Below, piece by piece: positions 16,378-23,725 of a stretch of 52,423 nt of DNA; within the stretch, counting starts at the first letter, position 1; each line of letters starts with the position of its first letter. The position numbers were made by a program, and so were the translations under genes. The notes beneath the pieces are model-generated. The model saw nothing but the letters and a program-made list of their open reading frames with translations. It made no database searches and was not told the DNA's origin. Location: assembly GCA_035542155.1 (NCBI GenBank), contig DATKLX010000143.1:1-52423 (forward strand), read 5' to 3'. This DNA comes from DATKLX01 sp035542155 (GTDB lineage: Bacteria > Chloroflexota > Anaerolineae > Anaerolineales > Anaerolineaceae).

Positions 16378-17032
16378 AGACCTTCTCCCCGGCCTGTTTG
16401 CGCAGGTCCGACGCGAACCCGGAAATAAACGAGAGAACGAACCCGCCCAGCCCGCCGCCGAAGACGAACGCCCAGCAGACCGCCAGCACCTGGTCGGGAC
16501 CGCTGGTGCTCACCCCCGGAACCTGGCCGCTGATGGCGATATAAAGGCCGATCAGAAAGCTCACCACGCTGATCGCCAGCGTCACTGGCCAGATCGCGCT
16601 GAGTGTTCCGCGGACCGGCTCCGGCAAGGCCCTTCGCCACCAGGCCAGCGGTTTATGGATGCGCGTGGCGATCCCCCAGGCCGGCAGGAAAAACACGATC
16701 TGCCCGATCCCACCCCCCACCAGGAGAAGCAGGATGAAGAGCAGGAGGAAGACGGTCGCTCCGTGCTTCTTGTGGACGAAGCCCACCGACCAGACGATGA
16801 TCGTCGCGCCGACCAGCATGGCCAGGATTCCCGTGACGAGGAAATTGGGAACGATGGAGAAGGCGCCCTCGCCGGCCGGGAAACCAAAAGGGTTGCCTTC
16901 GCCAATCGCCATGATCAACAGGCCGGGGGTAGGCGTGTTGCCTTGAATGGCCTCGAAAAATCCGTGGTCTATGCCGGCGAAGCCCAGCAGCGCGCCGATA
17001 ATGCTTACGATGGTTTTGGTAGTGCGGTTCAT
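16352..17032 (-). CDS. EHG-signature membrane protein, paralogue C
   Basis: A 226-residue membrane protein with about six helices. The signature reads GIDHGFFEAIQGN (Asp replaces Glu), then VPNFLVTGILAML, WSVGFVHKKHGAT and the Gly-rich LLLLVGGGIGQIVFFL. It matches paralogue A most closely in the VPNFLVTGILAML block, which is identical. The start at 17032 has AGGAAAG upstream and lies 25 bases after the stop of the first operon gene. The open frame upstream to 17128 overlaps that gene and has no ribosome site. Confidence 0.75.
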   Translation of the reverse strand: MNRTTKTIVSIIGALLGFAGIDHGFFEAIQGNTPTPGLLIMAIGEGNPFGFPAGEGAFSIVPNFLVTGILAMLVGATIIVWSVGFVHKKHGATVFLLLFILLLLVGGGIGQIVFFLPAWGIATRIHKPLAWWRRALPEPVRGTLSAIWPVTLAISVVSFLIGLYIAISGQVPGVSTSGPDQVLAVCWAFVFGGGLGGFVLSFISGFASDLRKQAGEKVYGIHANQA

Positions 17033-17057
17033 CGGATTTCTTTCCTCAGGTTGGTGG

Positions 17058-17564
17058 TCAGGTCGTAGCCGGCGCCGGTAGCTTCCGCCCGCGGAAGTAT
17101 AGGACCAGCCCGGCGCCGATGAGGGCAACCTCCAGCACGGCGCTGGCGATCAACCCCGGGCCAGTCGTCCACAGACCCAAGCCGACCGTCGGCGAGCCGG
17201 CGAAGAGCAGGGGCAGCTCGCCGGGATGGACGATGAAATCCAGCGCCCAGTGGCTGAACACGACCAGCCCGATGACGATCCCCGAGCGGCGGTCGTGGAA
17301 GATCAAGCCGCAGATCACGGCCGCAAGCAGCGACCAGACCACCGCCATGAACAGCCCGTGCGACCAGGGGATCCAGCCGGGGGTGGTAACCTGGATGCCG
17401 TGAGAAAAATCTACTCGGCTGGTCCCGGCCCTTTCCAGTCCCAGGGCCATGAATCCAAAGCAAAGCAGGTCGAGCGCTTCGCTGGCGACCAGGAGAACCC
17501 ACAGGGGAACTTTCCTGGCAGCCGATTTTGCCGCCAGACCGGCGGCGAGATGAGCAGGTCCCAT
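17058..17564 (-). CDS. Membrane protein with YdjM-like hydrolase features, first gene of the operon
   Basis: A 168-residue protein with about four hydrophobic helices and several placed histidines: GPAHLAAGLAA at the start, WIPWSHGLFMAVVWS, and FSHWALDFIVHPGELPL. The His-rich pattern resembles the YdjM/LexA-binding membrane-associated metal-dependent hydrolase group (pfam04307), though the likeness is partial. The ATG has AGGAG seven bases upstream. It is the promoter-proximal gene of the minus-strand operon opposite the AraC-type regulator. Catalytic activity is not established. Confidence 0.7.
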   Translation of the reverse strand: MGPAHLAAGLAAKSAARKVPLWVLLVASEALDLLCFGFMALGLERAGTSRVDFSHGIQVTTPGWIPWSHGLFMAVVWSLLAAVICGLIFHDRRSGIVIGLVVFSHWALDFIVHPGELPLLFAGSPTVGLGLWTTGPGLIASAVLEVALIGAGLVLYFRGRKLPAPATT

Positions 17565-17608
17565 AGTCTAACTCCTGTCTATTTCCAACCGCAACATTGG
17601 ACATTCTC

Positions 17609-17686
17609 ATCATAGCCATTTCAAGCCAGTTTCCCAATGGTTTTTTCTGCAAATTTTGTGTCATTTGGCGCAAAATACGGTATCAT
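17609..17686. promoter_or_regulatory. Divergent promoter region between the membrane operon and its AraC-type regulator
   Basis: Minus strand: TTGGGA (17637-17632), a 17-base spacer and TATGAT (17614-17609), giving a leader of about 38 bases for the operon. Plus strand: TATCAT at 17681-17686, only six bases before the regulator ATG, with a possible TTGTGT at 17656. Between them is the inverted repeat ATTTTG/CAAAAT (17653-17658 and 17671-17676), a candidate regulator site. Confidence 0.5.
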
Positions 17687-17692
17687 GTTGGT

Positions 17693-18727
17693 ATGAGTTC
17701 AGCGCCCGAGCCCATCACCGTTTCCATCAGCGTCCTCAACCAGATGTTCCTCTATCTGCGCTCGCTGCAGGTCGATATCGACGGGTTCCTGCGCTCGATC
17801 GGCGTGGACCCGGAGCAGGTCAAAGCTCCCGACACGCGCCTGCCGATCGAGACGTACCTCCACATCCAGGACTCTGCGGCGGAGTACGTCAACGACCCAT
17901 TTTTTGGCCTGCATTACGGCGAGTACTTCGAACCCGGAAGCTGGTCGATCCTCGGCTACCTGATGATGAACTGCAGGACGCTGGGGGAGGCTTTCGAAAA
18001 ATCGGGCCGCTACCAGCGCATCATCGGCAACCTGATCGAGGCGCGCGCCGAGCTGGGCTTCAAAAAGGTCAAAGCGGTCTTCTTCACCCCGCCACACGCC
18101 CCGAAGATGTCGCGCCACTGTTTTGAAGCAACTTTCTCCAGCTCGGTGCGCATGATGCGCAACCTGACCGGGCGTTCCCTCAACCCGCTTCAGGTGACCT
18201 TTATTTACCCCCAACCCGAATCGACCGCCGAGTACGAGCGGGTTTTCTGCTGCCCGGTGCTTTTCGGCCAGAAAGAAAACTCGCTGACCGTGGACTGGGC
18301 CATCGGCAACATCCCGGTCTTGATGGCCAATCCCACCCTACTGGCCTATTTCGAAAAGTATGCCCAGGATTTTCTCGCCGAACTCGACCGCCCCAAGGAG
18401 CACACCCGTGCGGTGACCAAAATCATCCTCTCCCGACTGGATGATGAAAAGCTGTCCATCGAAAAGGTCTCCAAAGAGATGGCGGTCAGCGTGCGCACCC
18501 TGCAGAAGCGGCTCGAGGATGAGGGGGTCATCTTCAGCGACCTGCATAGAGATATTCGCGAGCGGCTGGCCAAACAATACCTGCGCGAGAACTACACCGT
18601 CGAGCAGATCACCTACCTGCTCGGTTTCTCCGAGCCGAGCGTCTTTCGCAAAGCTTTCAAGAAATGGTCGGGAGCCACGCCGAAGGAGTACCGCGAAGCT
18701 GCGTTTTCCGCGCTCAATTCGCCGTAG
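17693..18727 (+). CDS. AraC-family transcriptional regulator (VirS/OruR type)
   Basis: A 344-residue regulator. Residues about 20-210 form the arabinose-binding-like domain of pfam12625 (DPFFGLHYGEYFEPGSWSIL, GYLMMNCRTLGEAF). Residues about 240-335 form the double helix-turn-helix with VSVRTLQKRLEDEG and ITYLLGFSEPSVFRKAFKKW. The M. tuberculosis relative VirS activates a divergent operon of redox and lipid-modifying enzymes, and the arrangement is the same here. It faces the ten-gene membrane/redox operon, so it probably activates that operon in response to an unknown lipophilic signal. The ATG at 17693 follows a -10-like box by six bases; a leaderless message is possible. The upstream open frame lacks AraC homology. 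Confidence 0.88.
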   Translation: MSSAPEPITVSISVLNQMFLYLRSLQVDIDGFLRSIGVDPEQVKAPDTRLPIETYLHIQDSAAEYVNDPFFGLHYGEYFEPGSWSILGYLMMNCRTLGEAFEKSGRYQRIIGNLIEARAELGFKKVKAVFFTPPHAPKMSRHCFEATFSSSVRMMRNLTGRSLNPLQVTFIYPQPESTAEYERVFCCPVLFGQKENSLTVDWAIGNIPVLMANPTLLAYFEKYAQDFLAELDRPKEHTRAVTKIILSRLDDEKLSIEKVSKEMAVSVRTLQKRLEDEGVIFSDLHRDIRERLAKQYLRENYTVEQITYLLGFSEPSVFRKAFKKWSGATPKEYREAAFSALNSP

Positions 18728-18750
18728 GGTCTTCTTTGTCATTCCTATAC

Positions 18751-18796
18751 AAACCTTCTACAAAACGTTGAAGGTTTCTTTCCCCCATTCTATAGT
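18751..18796 (+). promoter_or_regulatory. Promoter and inverted repeat before the ABC permease gene
   Basis: TTGAAG (18768-18773), a 17-base spacer and TATAGT (18791-18796), which ends six bases before the ATG. A perfect 8-base inverted repeat AAACCTTC/GAAGGTTT (18751-18758 and 18770-18777) overlaps the -35 box. It may be an operator, or a weak terminator for the AraC gene. Confidence 0.5.
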
Positions 18797-18802
18797 TGAA
18801 GC

Positions 18803-19981
18803 ATGAATATCTTTGAAAGTGTAACCATCTCTAGCTACCTGGCCGTCAAAGAAATCTGGCGCAGCCGCGGGCGCTTCTTCCTCGTCAGCCTGGTGATCGC
18901 CTTAATCACCCTGCTGGTCCTCTTCATCGCCGCCCTGGGCGAGGGCCTGGGCAACGGCAACCGCGAGTATATCTCCCGACTGAACGCCCAGTTGATCGTC
19001 TACCAGGCGAAATCCGACCTGTTGATCCAGGCCAGCCGCCTGAGCCGCGACCGGCTGAACGCGATCCGCCGTGTGGAGGGTGTGGCCGATGCCGGGATGC
19101 TCGGGACCGCCAATGCCACCCTGGCGGTGGATGGAAATCTCCAGCCGCTCAAGGTGGCCTTGCTCGGCGTGGAGCCCGGCCATACCGGCGAGCCGCCGGT
19201 GATCGCCGGTCGGCAGTTCAGCACCGCGAATGCCAGGGAAGTCATTATCGACCGCAACACCGCCCTGCGCAGCAGGCTCTCCGTGGACGATACCCTCACT
19301 CTGCGCGTCACCCAGGGCACCGATGACAGGTTCTACGACCTGCGCGTGGTGGGCGTTACCAGCAGCCAGCAGTATTCACTGCAGCCCTCTATTTTTACTC
19401 CATTCAACAACTGGGACCGCGTCCGCCCGAAATCCGAGGCCGAGGTGGACGTCTCCAACCCGGTGGCCAACGTCATCCTCGTCCGGCTGGTGGACCCCGC
19501 GCAGGTGGAAGCGGTCAGCCGGCGGCTGGTATCGCAGGTGAACAGAATCGAGACCGCTACCCTCTCCGCCGCGATTGAAGCCCTGCCAGGGTACACCGCC
19601 CAGCAGAGCACGCTCAACACCCAGGGTGGTTTCAGCCTCTTCATCGGCGTGCTGGTCATCGGCGGATTCTTCCAGATCCAGATCCTCCAGAAGGTCGCCC
19701 AAATCGGGGTACTCAAGGCCATCGGCGTTGGCAACCCATTGGTCGCAGCCGCCGCGGTGCTCCAGATCGTGATCACCACCGTGGTCGGCGTGGCCATCGG
19801 CAGCCTGTTGACCTTTCTCTTCTCGCTCACCTTCCCGCCGACCATCCCAATCGTGTTCAACGGGACCACGTCCACGATCGCCGTGGCGGCCCTGCTGCTC
19901 ATCGGTCCGTTGGGCGGCCTGGTCTCTATCCGCTATGCTGTGCGCATCGAGCCGCTAAAAGCTTTGGGATTAGCCTCATGA
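18803..19981 (+). CDS. ABC transporter permease, MacB/DevC (FtsX) family
   Basis: A 392-residue permease. One helix near the N-terminus (FFLVSLVIALITLLVLFIAA) is followed by a large extracytoplasmic domain of about 230 residues. Three C-terminal helices include FSLFIGVLVIGGFFQIQILQ and ALLLIGPLGGLVSIRYAVRI. This one-plus-three layout with an FtsX core is that of MacB/DevC-type transporters, which move substrates on the periplasmic side or act as mechanotransmitters rather than classical pumps. The stop overlaps the ATPase start by 4 bases. No membrane-fusion-protein gene is adjacent, which fits a single-membrane or unusual envelope. The substrate is unknown. Confidence 0.9.
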   Translation: MNIFESVTISSYLAVKEIWRSRGRFFLVSLVIALITLLVLFIAALGEGLGNGNREYISRLNAQLIVYQAKSDLLIQASRLSRDRLNAIRRVEGVADAGMLGTANATLAVDGNLQPLKVALLGVEPGHTGEPPVIAGRQFSTANAREVIIDRNTALRSRLSVDDTLTLRVTQGTDDRFYDLRVVGVTSSQQYSLQPSIFTPFNNWDRVRPKSEAEVDVSNPVANVILVRLVDPAQVEAVSRRLVSQVNRIETATLSAAIEALPGYTAQQSTLNTQGGFSLFIGVLVIGGFFQIQILQKVAQIGVLKAIGVGNPLVAAAAVLQIVITTVVGVAIGSLLTFLFSLTFPPTIPIVFNGTTSTIAVAALLLIGPLGGLVSIRYAVRIEPLKALGLAS

Positions 19982-20799
19982 TGAACGTAATGAACGGAGT
20001 GAACGAAGTCAACCTGTGGAGCGCAGCGACTGCAGTCGACCAGGGAAATCCTGTTGAATCCGGCGTCGAGACCACCTACGCGCTGGAGGCGAAATCGGTC
20101 TTCAAAACCTACGCCAGCGACCAGGGACCCATCCAGGCCGTCGCAGGGGTTTCCCTGCAAGTCGGCGCAGGCGAGTATGTCGCCCTGGTCGGTCCCAGCG
20201 GATCGGGCAAGACCACCCTGCTCTCCATGCTCGCCGCGCTGCTCCAGCCCACCTCCGGGCAGATCCTGCTCGACGGCCAGGACCTGGTCAAGATGAACGA
20301 TCGTAGGCGGGTCGCCCTGCGCCGTGAGAAGATCGGCTTCACTTTTCAAGCCAACAACTTGATCCCTTATCTCACTGCGGTCGAGAACGTGGAATTGATG
20401 CTGCGCCTGAACGGCCGGCTGGATCAGGCCGGGAAGCAGCGCGCCCGCGAGCTGCTGGCTCGTCTGGGCCTGGGCGAGCGAATGAACAGCCTCCCCAGCC
20501 AGATGTCCGGCGGCCAGCAGCAGCGCGTCGCCATCGCCCGCGCCCTGATTCACAACCCCAGCCTGGTCCTGGCCGACGAGCCTACCGCCAGCCTGGACAC
20601 CGGGCGCGCCTACCAGGTTGTCGAGACCTTCGCCGAGCTGATCCACGAGCAAAAGCACGCCGGGATCATGGTCACCCACGACCTGCGCATGTGCGAGTTC
20701 GTCGACCGGGTGCTGCAGATGCAGGACGGTAAACTGGTGCGCGTTGATACAGGATCGGTCGAAATTCGTCAGTTGATTAGTGGTGGACGTCATCCTTGA
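19978..20799 (+). CDS. ABC transporter ATP-binding protein (MacB/DevA/LolD type)
   Basis: A 273-residue ATPase with Walker A GPSGSGKTT, signature MSGGQQQRVAIARAL, Walker B LVLADEPTASLD and the H-loop MVTHDLRMCEF. It drives the overlapping permease. The catalytic domain begins around residue 33 (ALEAKSVFKTY). The first 30 or so residues are unlike other members and come from an oddly repetitive stretch (ATGAACG, GTGAACG). An internal start is possible, but the 4-base overlap with the permease supports the annotated one. A strong hairpin terminator follows at 20923. Confidence 0.93.
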   Translation: MMNVMNGVNEVNLWSAATAVDQGNPVESGVETTYALEAKSVFKTYASDQGPIQAVAGVSLQVGAGEYVALVGPSGSGKTTLLSMLAALLQPTSGQILLDGQDLVKMNDRRRVALRREKIGFTFQANNLIPYLTAVENVELMLRLNGRLDQAGKQRARELLARLGLGERMNSLPSQMSGGQQQRVAIARALIHNPSLVLADEPTASLDTGRAYQVVETFAELIHEQKHAGIMVTHDLRMCEFVDRVLQMQDGKLVRVDTGSVEIRQLISGGRHP

Positions 20800-20922
20800 G
20801 CGCCTGGGTCATGCATGATTAGCCATGCAGTGCGCCAACTGCGTGATCCAGAGCAAAATATACCCCATTCCGCTTGTCGACCATACTGCCGCCCGCCGGC
20901 GCGCCCTGGTAGCCAGCGCAGT

Positions 20923-20965
20923 CCGGAGCGGGAAGGCGCTCCCTCCTTCCCGCTCCGGTGATTTT
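20923..20965. terminator. Strong hairpin terminator between the ABC and chemoreceptor genes
   Basis: Perfect 14-base arms at 20923-20936 and 20945-20958 (CCGGAGCGGGAAGG and its complement) surround an 8-base loop and are followed by TGATTTT. It lies between convergent genes and probably ends both. Confidence 0.8.
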
Positions 20966-20967
20966 GG

Positions 20968-23475
20968 TTAGTTTTTCAAGGCACTCTTCACAAAACGTAG
21001 ATCTTCCTCAAACACTTCCCGCTCATGGCCATTCCCGTTCAGCGGCGTGCCAGGCTCAGAATATCGCGCCGTGGGTTTGGCTGGAAGGCTGTTCTTGCTC
21101 GCCTGGACATCCTCCCCGGTCAGGTTGAATTGGGCAACGATCGCCTGCAAGGCCTGCGCCATCTCGGACAGCGCCTGCGCCGATGCGGTCACTTCCTCCA
21201 CCTGCGCGCTCATCTCCTCAGCAGAAGCGCCAACTTCTTCAACAGCGGCGCTGTTTTCCTCGCTGACCGAGGCGATATTTTCGATCGACTGGGTCACCTC
21301 GGCCGCGCCGGCGCTCATCTCTTCCGTGGCGGCGGTGTTTTCCTCTACCACCGCGCTGACCCCGTCCGAGGCCGCCACCAGCTCGTCGGACAGGTGGCTC
21401 ATGTGCTTTGCCTCCGTGGCGATTTCGCCCACCTGCCGGTTGACCGTCTCGGCGGCGCCCAGAATCTCTGACAGGGCCAGGCCGGCCTGTTTGGCCTGAC
21501 CGACGCCCCGTTCCACCTCGGTCGATCCGGCCTGCATCGCCTCGACCGCATCCGCCACCGTGCTCTGGATCTCTTTTACCAATCCTCCAATTTCCTTCGT
21601 GGCCTGGGCGCTTTTCTCGGCCAGCTTACGCACCTCATCGGCGACGACCGCGAAGCCCTTGCCGTGCTCGCCCGCCCGCGCCGCCTCGATCGCGGCATTC
21701 AGCGCGAGGAGGTTGGTCTGGCTGGCAATGTCTTCGATCGTCTCGACGATCATACTGATCCGCTCGGAGCGAACGCCCATATCCTGGACGATTTGGGAGG
21801 AGAGAGCTACTTTTTCCTGGATCGTTTCCATTCCCTGGATGGTTGCATGGACGATCTCCGTCCCACTTCTGGCTACCTGGGCGGCCTGCTCGGAGCCTTT
21901 GGCCCCGGCTTCGGCATTGCTGGTGACCTGCTGGATGGCATTGGTAAGCTCGTGGGTAATTTCCGCGGTCCGGGCGACTGCCTGGGCTTGCTCTTGCGCG
22001 CCCCTGGCGACGCCATCGATGGCGCGGCTCATCTGTTCCACGCTTGAGGCGGTGCGGGTCACCGATTCGGTTTGCTGGGAGGTGCCGCGAGCTACCTGCT
22101 GGATGGTGGCGGCGATCTGGCTGGTAGCCTGGCCCGCCTGCTCGGCAGAAGAGGCCAACTGTCCGGAAGCCGCCCCCAGGGAGGAAGCGTTCTCAGCAAC
22201 CCGGGTAACCGAGGAGCGCACATTTGCGACCATCTGGGCGAAGGCATTTCCAAGCACATCTCGCTCGGACTGGGGAGTGATTTTTTCACTCAGGTCCCCA
22301 CGGGCGATTCGCTGCGCACTGTTTGCCATCCTGGAGAGGTAGGCGACCATGCGCTGGAAATCGATAGCCATCCGGCCAATCTCATCCTGCTGGTTAATGT
22401 TCAACTGGACGTCCAGGTCGCCATCCGCAATCTTGCTGGCAGCCCGCCATACCTCAATGATTGGTTTGGCAAAGCTTCGCGAGAAAACAAAAATGATGCC
22501 GTTGATCAGCAGGAGGGTGAAAACGCCGATCGCGATCAGTATATTTCGCAAAGAGTTCGCGCTGGCCATCATCTCATTCACGGGAACGACGTTGACCAGG
22601 CTCCAACCCCCGGTGTCGATCGGGGCGTAGAACATCACCACATTCTTCCCGGTGAACGGATCGGTCGTTTCGACAAAGCCTGATTTTTTGGCCTGAATCT
22701 GGCCGGCCAACTGGGTGAGCTGCTGGTTCGATTTTTCTTTCGCCAGGTCGGCCAGAGTTTTTGTTCCGATGAAGGATTTATCAGGGGCAGAGATGAAAAT
22801 GCCGGTATTGCTCACCAACCAGGCATACCCGGTATCAAAGCTCTTGATCTGCTGAACGCGCTTGTCCCACGAAGCCAGGCTGGTATCCGCCCCGGCAATT
22901 CCAATGAACGTGCCATCCGGCTTCATGATGGGCGAGATGAAGCTGGTCATCAAGACCCCCTCGTATAAATAGGGCTCGATGACGCTGTCGGCTTTGGTGC
23001 GTTTCGGGATCAGATAATAATCCGAAGTATCCACATCGGCGAGAGGATCCAGGGTTAAATTGCCGGTTAATCGATTCCAATAAGGGATAAAACGGCCGGT
23101 TGCGTCCGTTCCCTGGCCCCCGGCAAAACTGGCGTCTTTTCCATCAAAAGCATTGGCTTCATAGCCGACGTAAGTGCCGACGACCTCCGGATGCTGGTCC
23201 AGGAGGTTTTTCAGCGCGTTCATGACCTCCTGGCGGTTCTGCGTGGAGTTGGATTCCATCATCTGAGCCATTGTCCGGCCCAGGGCCTGGTCTGCCTGTA
23301 ATTCAGCATTGAAACCATTGGCATACTCCGCAGCCATTGCCGTCCCATATTGATAAGCGTTAGATTTCTGCGCATTTGTGGACACGATAGAAGCGACAAT
23401 GATCAGGGCGCTAAAGGTGACCACAACCAGCGGGACGAAACTCGAGATCAACCGCGAAAACACTGACTTATTCAT
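20968..23475 (-). CDS. Methyl-accepting chemotaxis protein with dCache sensor
   Basis: An 835-residue transmembrane chemoreceptor. Helix 1 is at about 12-31 (FVPLVVVTFSALIIVASIV). A double-Cache extracellular domain spans about 40-300 (FISPIMKPDGTFIGIAGAD and FDTGYAWLVSNTGIFISAP). Helix 2 is near 310-330 and is followed by a HAMP domain (FAKPIIEVWRAASKIADGDL). The long cytoplasmic coiled coil carries the conserved hairpin tip DIASQTNLLALNAAIEAARA. It should sense small molecules and signal through CheW/CheA, but no che gene is in the window. AAAGGAG precedes the ATG. A strongly folded leader of about 200 bases lies upstream. The ligand is unknown. Confidence 0.95.
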   Translation of the reverse strand: MNKSVFSRLISSFVPLVVVTFSALIIVASIVSTNAQKSNAYQYGTAMAAEYANGFNAELQADQALGRTMAQMMESNSTQNRQEVMNALKNLLDQHPEVVGTYVGYEANAFDGKDASFAGGQGTDATGRFIPYWNRLTGNLTLDPLADVDTSDYYLIPKRTKADSVIEPYLYEGVLMTSFISPIMKPDGTFIGIAGADTSLASWDKRVQQIKSFDTGYAWLVSNTGIFISAPDKSFIGTKTLADLAKEKSNQQLTQLAGQIQAKKSGFVETTDPFTGKNVVMFYAPIDTGGWSLVNVVPVNEMMASANSLRNILIAIGVFTLLLINGIIFVFSRSFAKPIIEVWRAASKIADGDLDVQLNINQQDEIGRMAIDFQRMVAYLSRMANSAQRIARGDLSEKITPQSERDVLGNAFAQMVANVRSSVTRVAENASSLGAASGQLASSAEQAGQATSQIAATIQQVARGTSQQTESVTRTASSVEQMSRAIDGVARGAQEQAQAVARTAEITHELTNAIQQVTSNAEAGAKGSEQAAQVARSGTEIVHATIQGMETIQEKVALSSQIVQDMGVRSERISMIVETIEDIASQTNLLALNAAIEAARAGEHGKGFAVVADEVRKLAEKSAQATKEIGGLVKEIQSTVADAVEAMQAGSTEVERGVGQAKQAGLALSEILGAAETVNRQVGEIATEAKHMSHLSDELVAASDGVSAVVEENTAATEEMSAGAAEVTQSIENIASVSEENSAAVEEVGASAEEMSAQVEEVTASAQALSEMAQALQAIVAQFNLTGEDVQASKNSLPAKPTARYSEPGTPLNGNGHEREVFEEDLRFVKSALKN

Positions 23476-23525
23476 AGGTGCTCCTTTGTGAAAATTGCAC
23501 GACTTACACGCCGTACGGGGGACTG

Positions 23526-23681
23526 AAAAAAGGCCCGCCGTTCCTTACCTGAATCATGCCGGTCTGGTCGGTCCTTCACTCTCAAGGCCGAAGCTCGCAC
23601 GATCAGGGTCCTTACACCTGACCTGTCGGGAGGTCATGGAACTCTGGCGAAGGGATGATTCCCCTGCCAGACATATCGTAT
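23526..23681 (-). promoter_or_regulatory. Structured 5' leader of the chemoreceptor gene
   Basis: In minus-strand RNA order there are three stems. The first is a 10-pair hairpin with a 2-base bulge (TCTGGC/GCCAGA plus AGGG/CCCT, 23671-23643). The second is a 5-pair hairpin, GACCT/AGGTC (23635-23620). The third is a long stem pairing 23607-23597 with 23559-23548, which encloses a second 7-pair stem (CGGCCTT/AAGGACCG, 23590-23569). A run of six U follows at 23531-23526, before the ribosome site. The layout suggests a cis-regulatory RNA. It does not match the c-di-GMP-I consensus that I know. The ligand, if any, is unknown. Confidence 0.4.
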
Positions 23682-23725
23682 ATAAAAATGACTATGAGGA
23701 AAATAAATTGAAGCTAAACTTTACA

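Noticed and set aside
18803..20799. Linking the MacB-type transporter to the AraC operon as an export system
   Set aside because: It is transcribed from its own promoter on the other side of the AraC gene, and no sequence evidence joins the two.
23496..23690. c-di-GMP-I riboswitch before the chemoreceptor
   Set aside because: The conserved CACGCA...GGCAAACC and GGUAGCGGGGUUACC-type residues are absent. Only a generic folded leader is supported.
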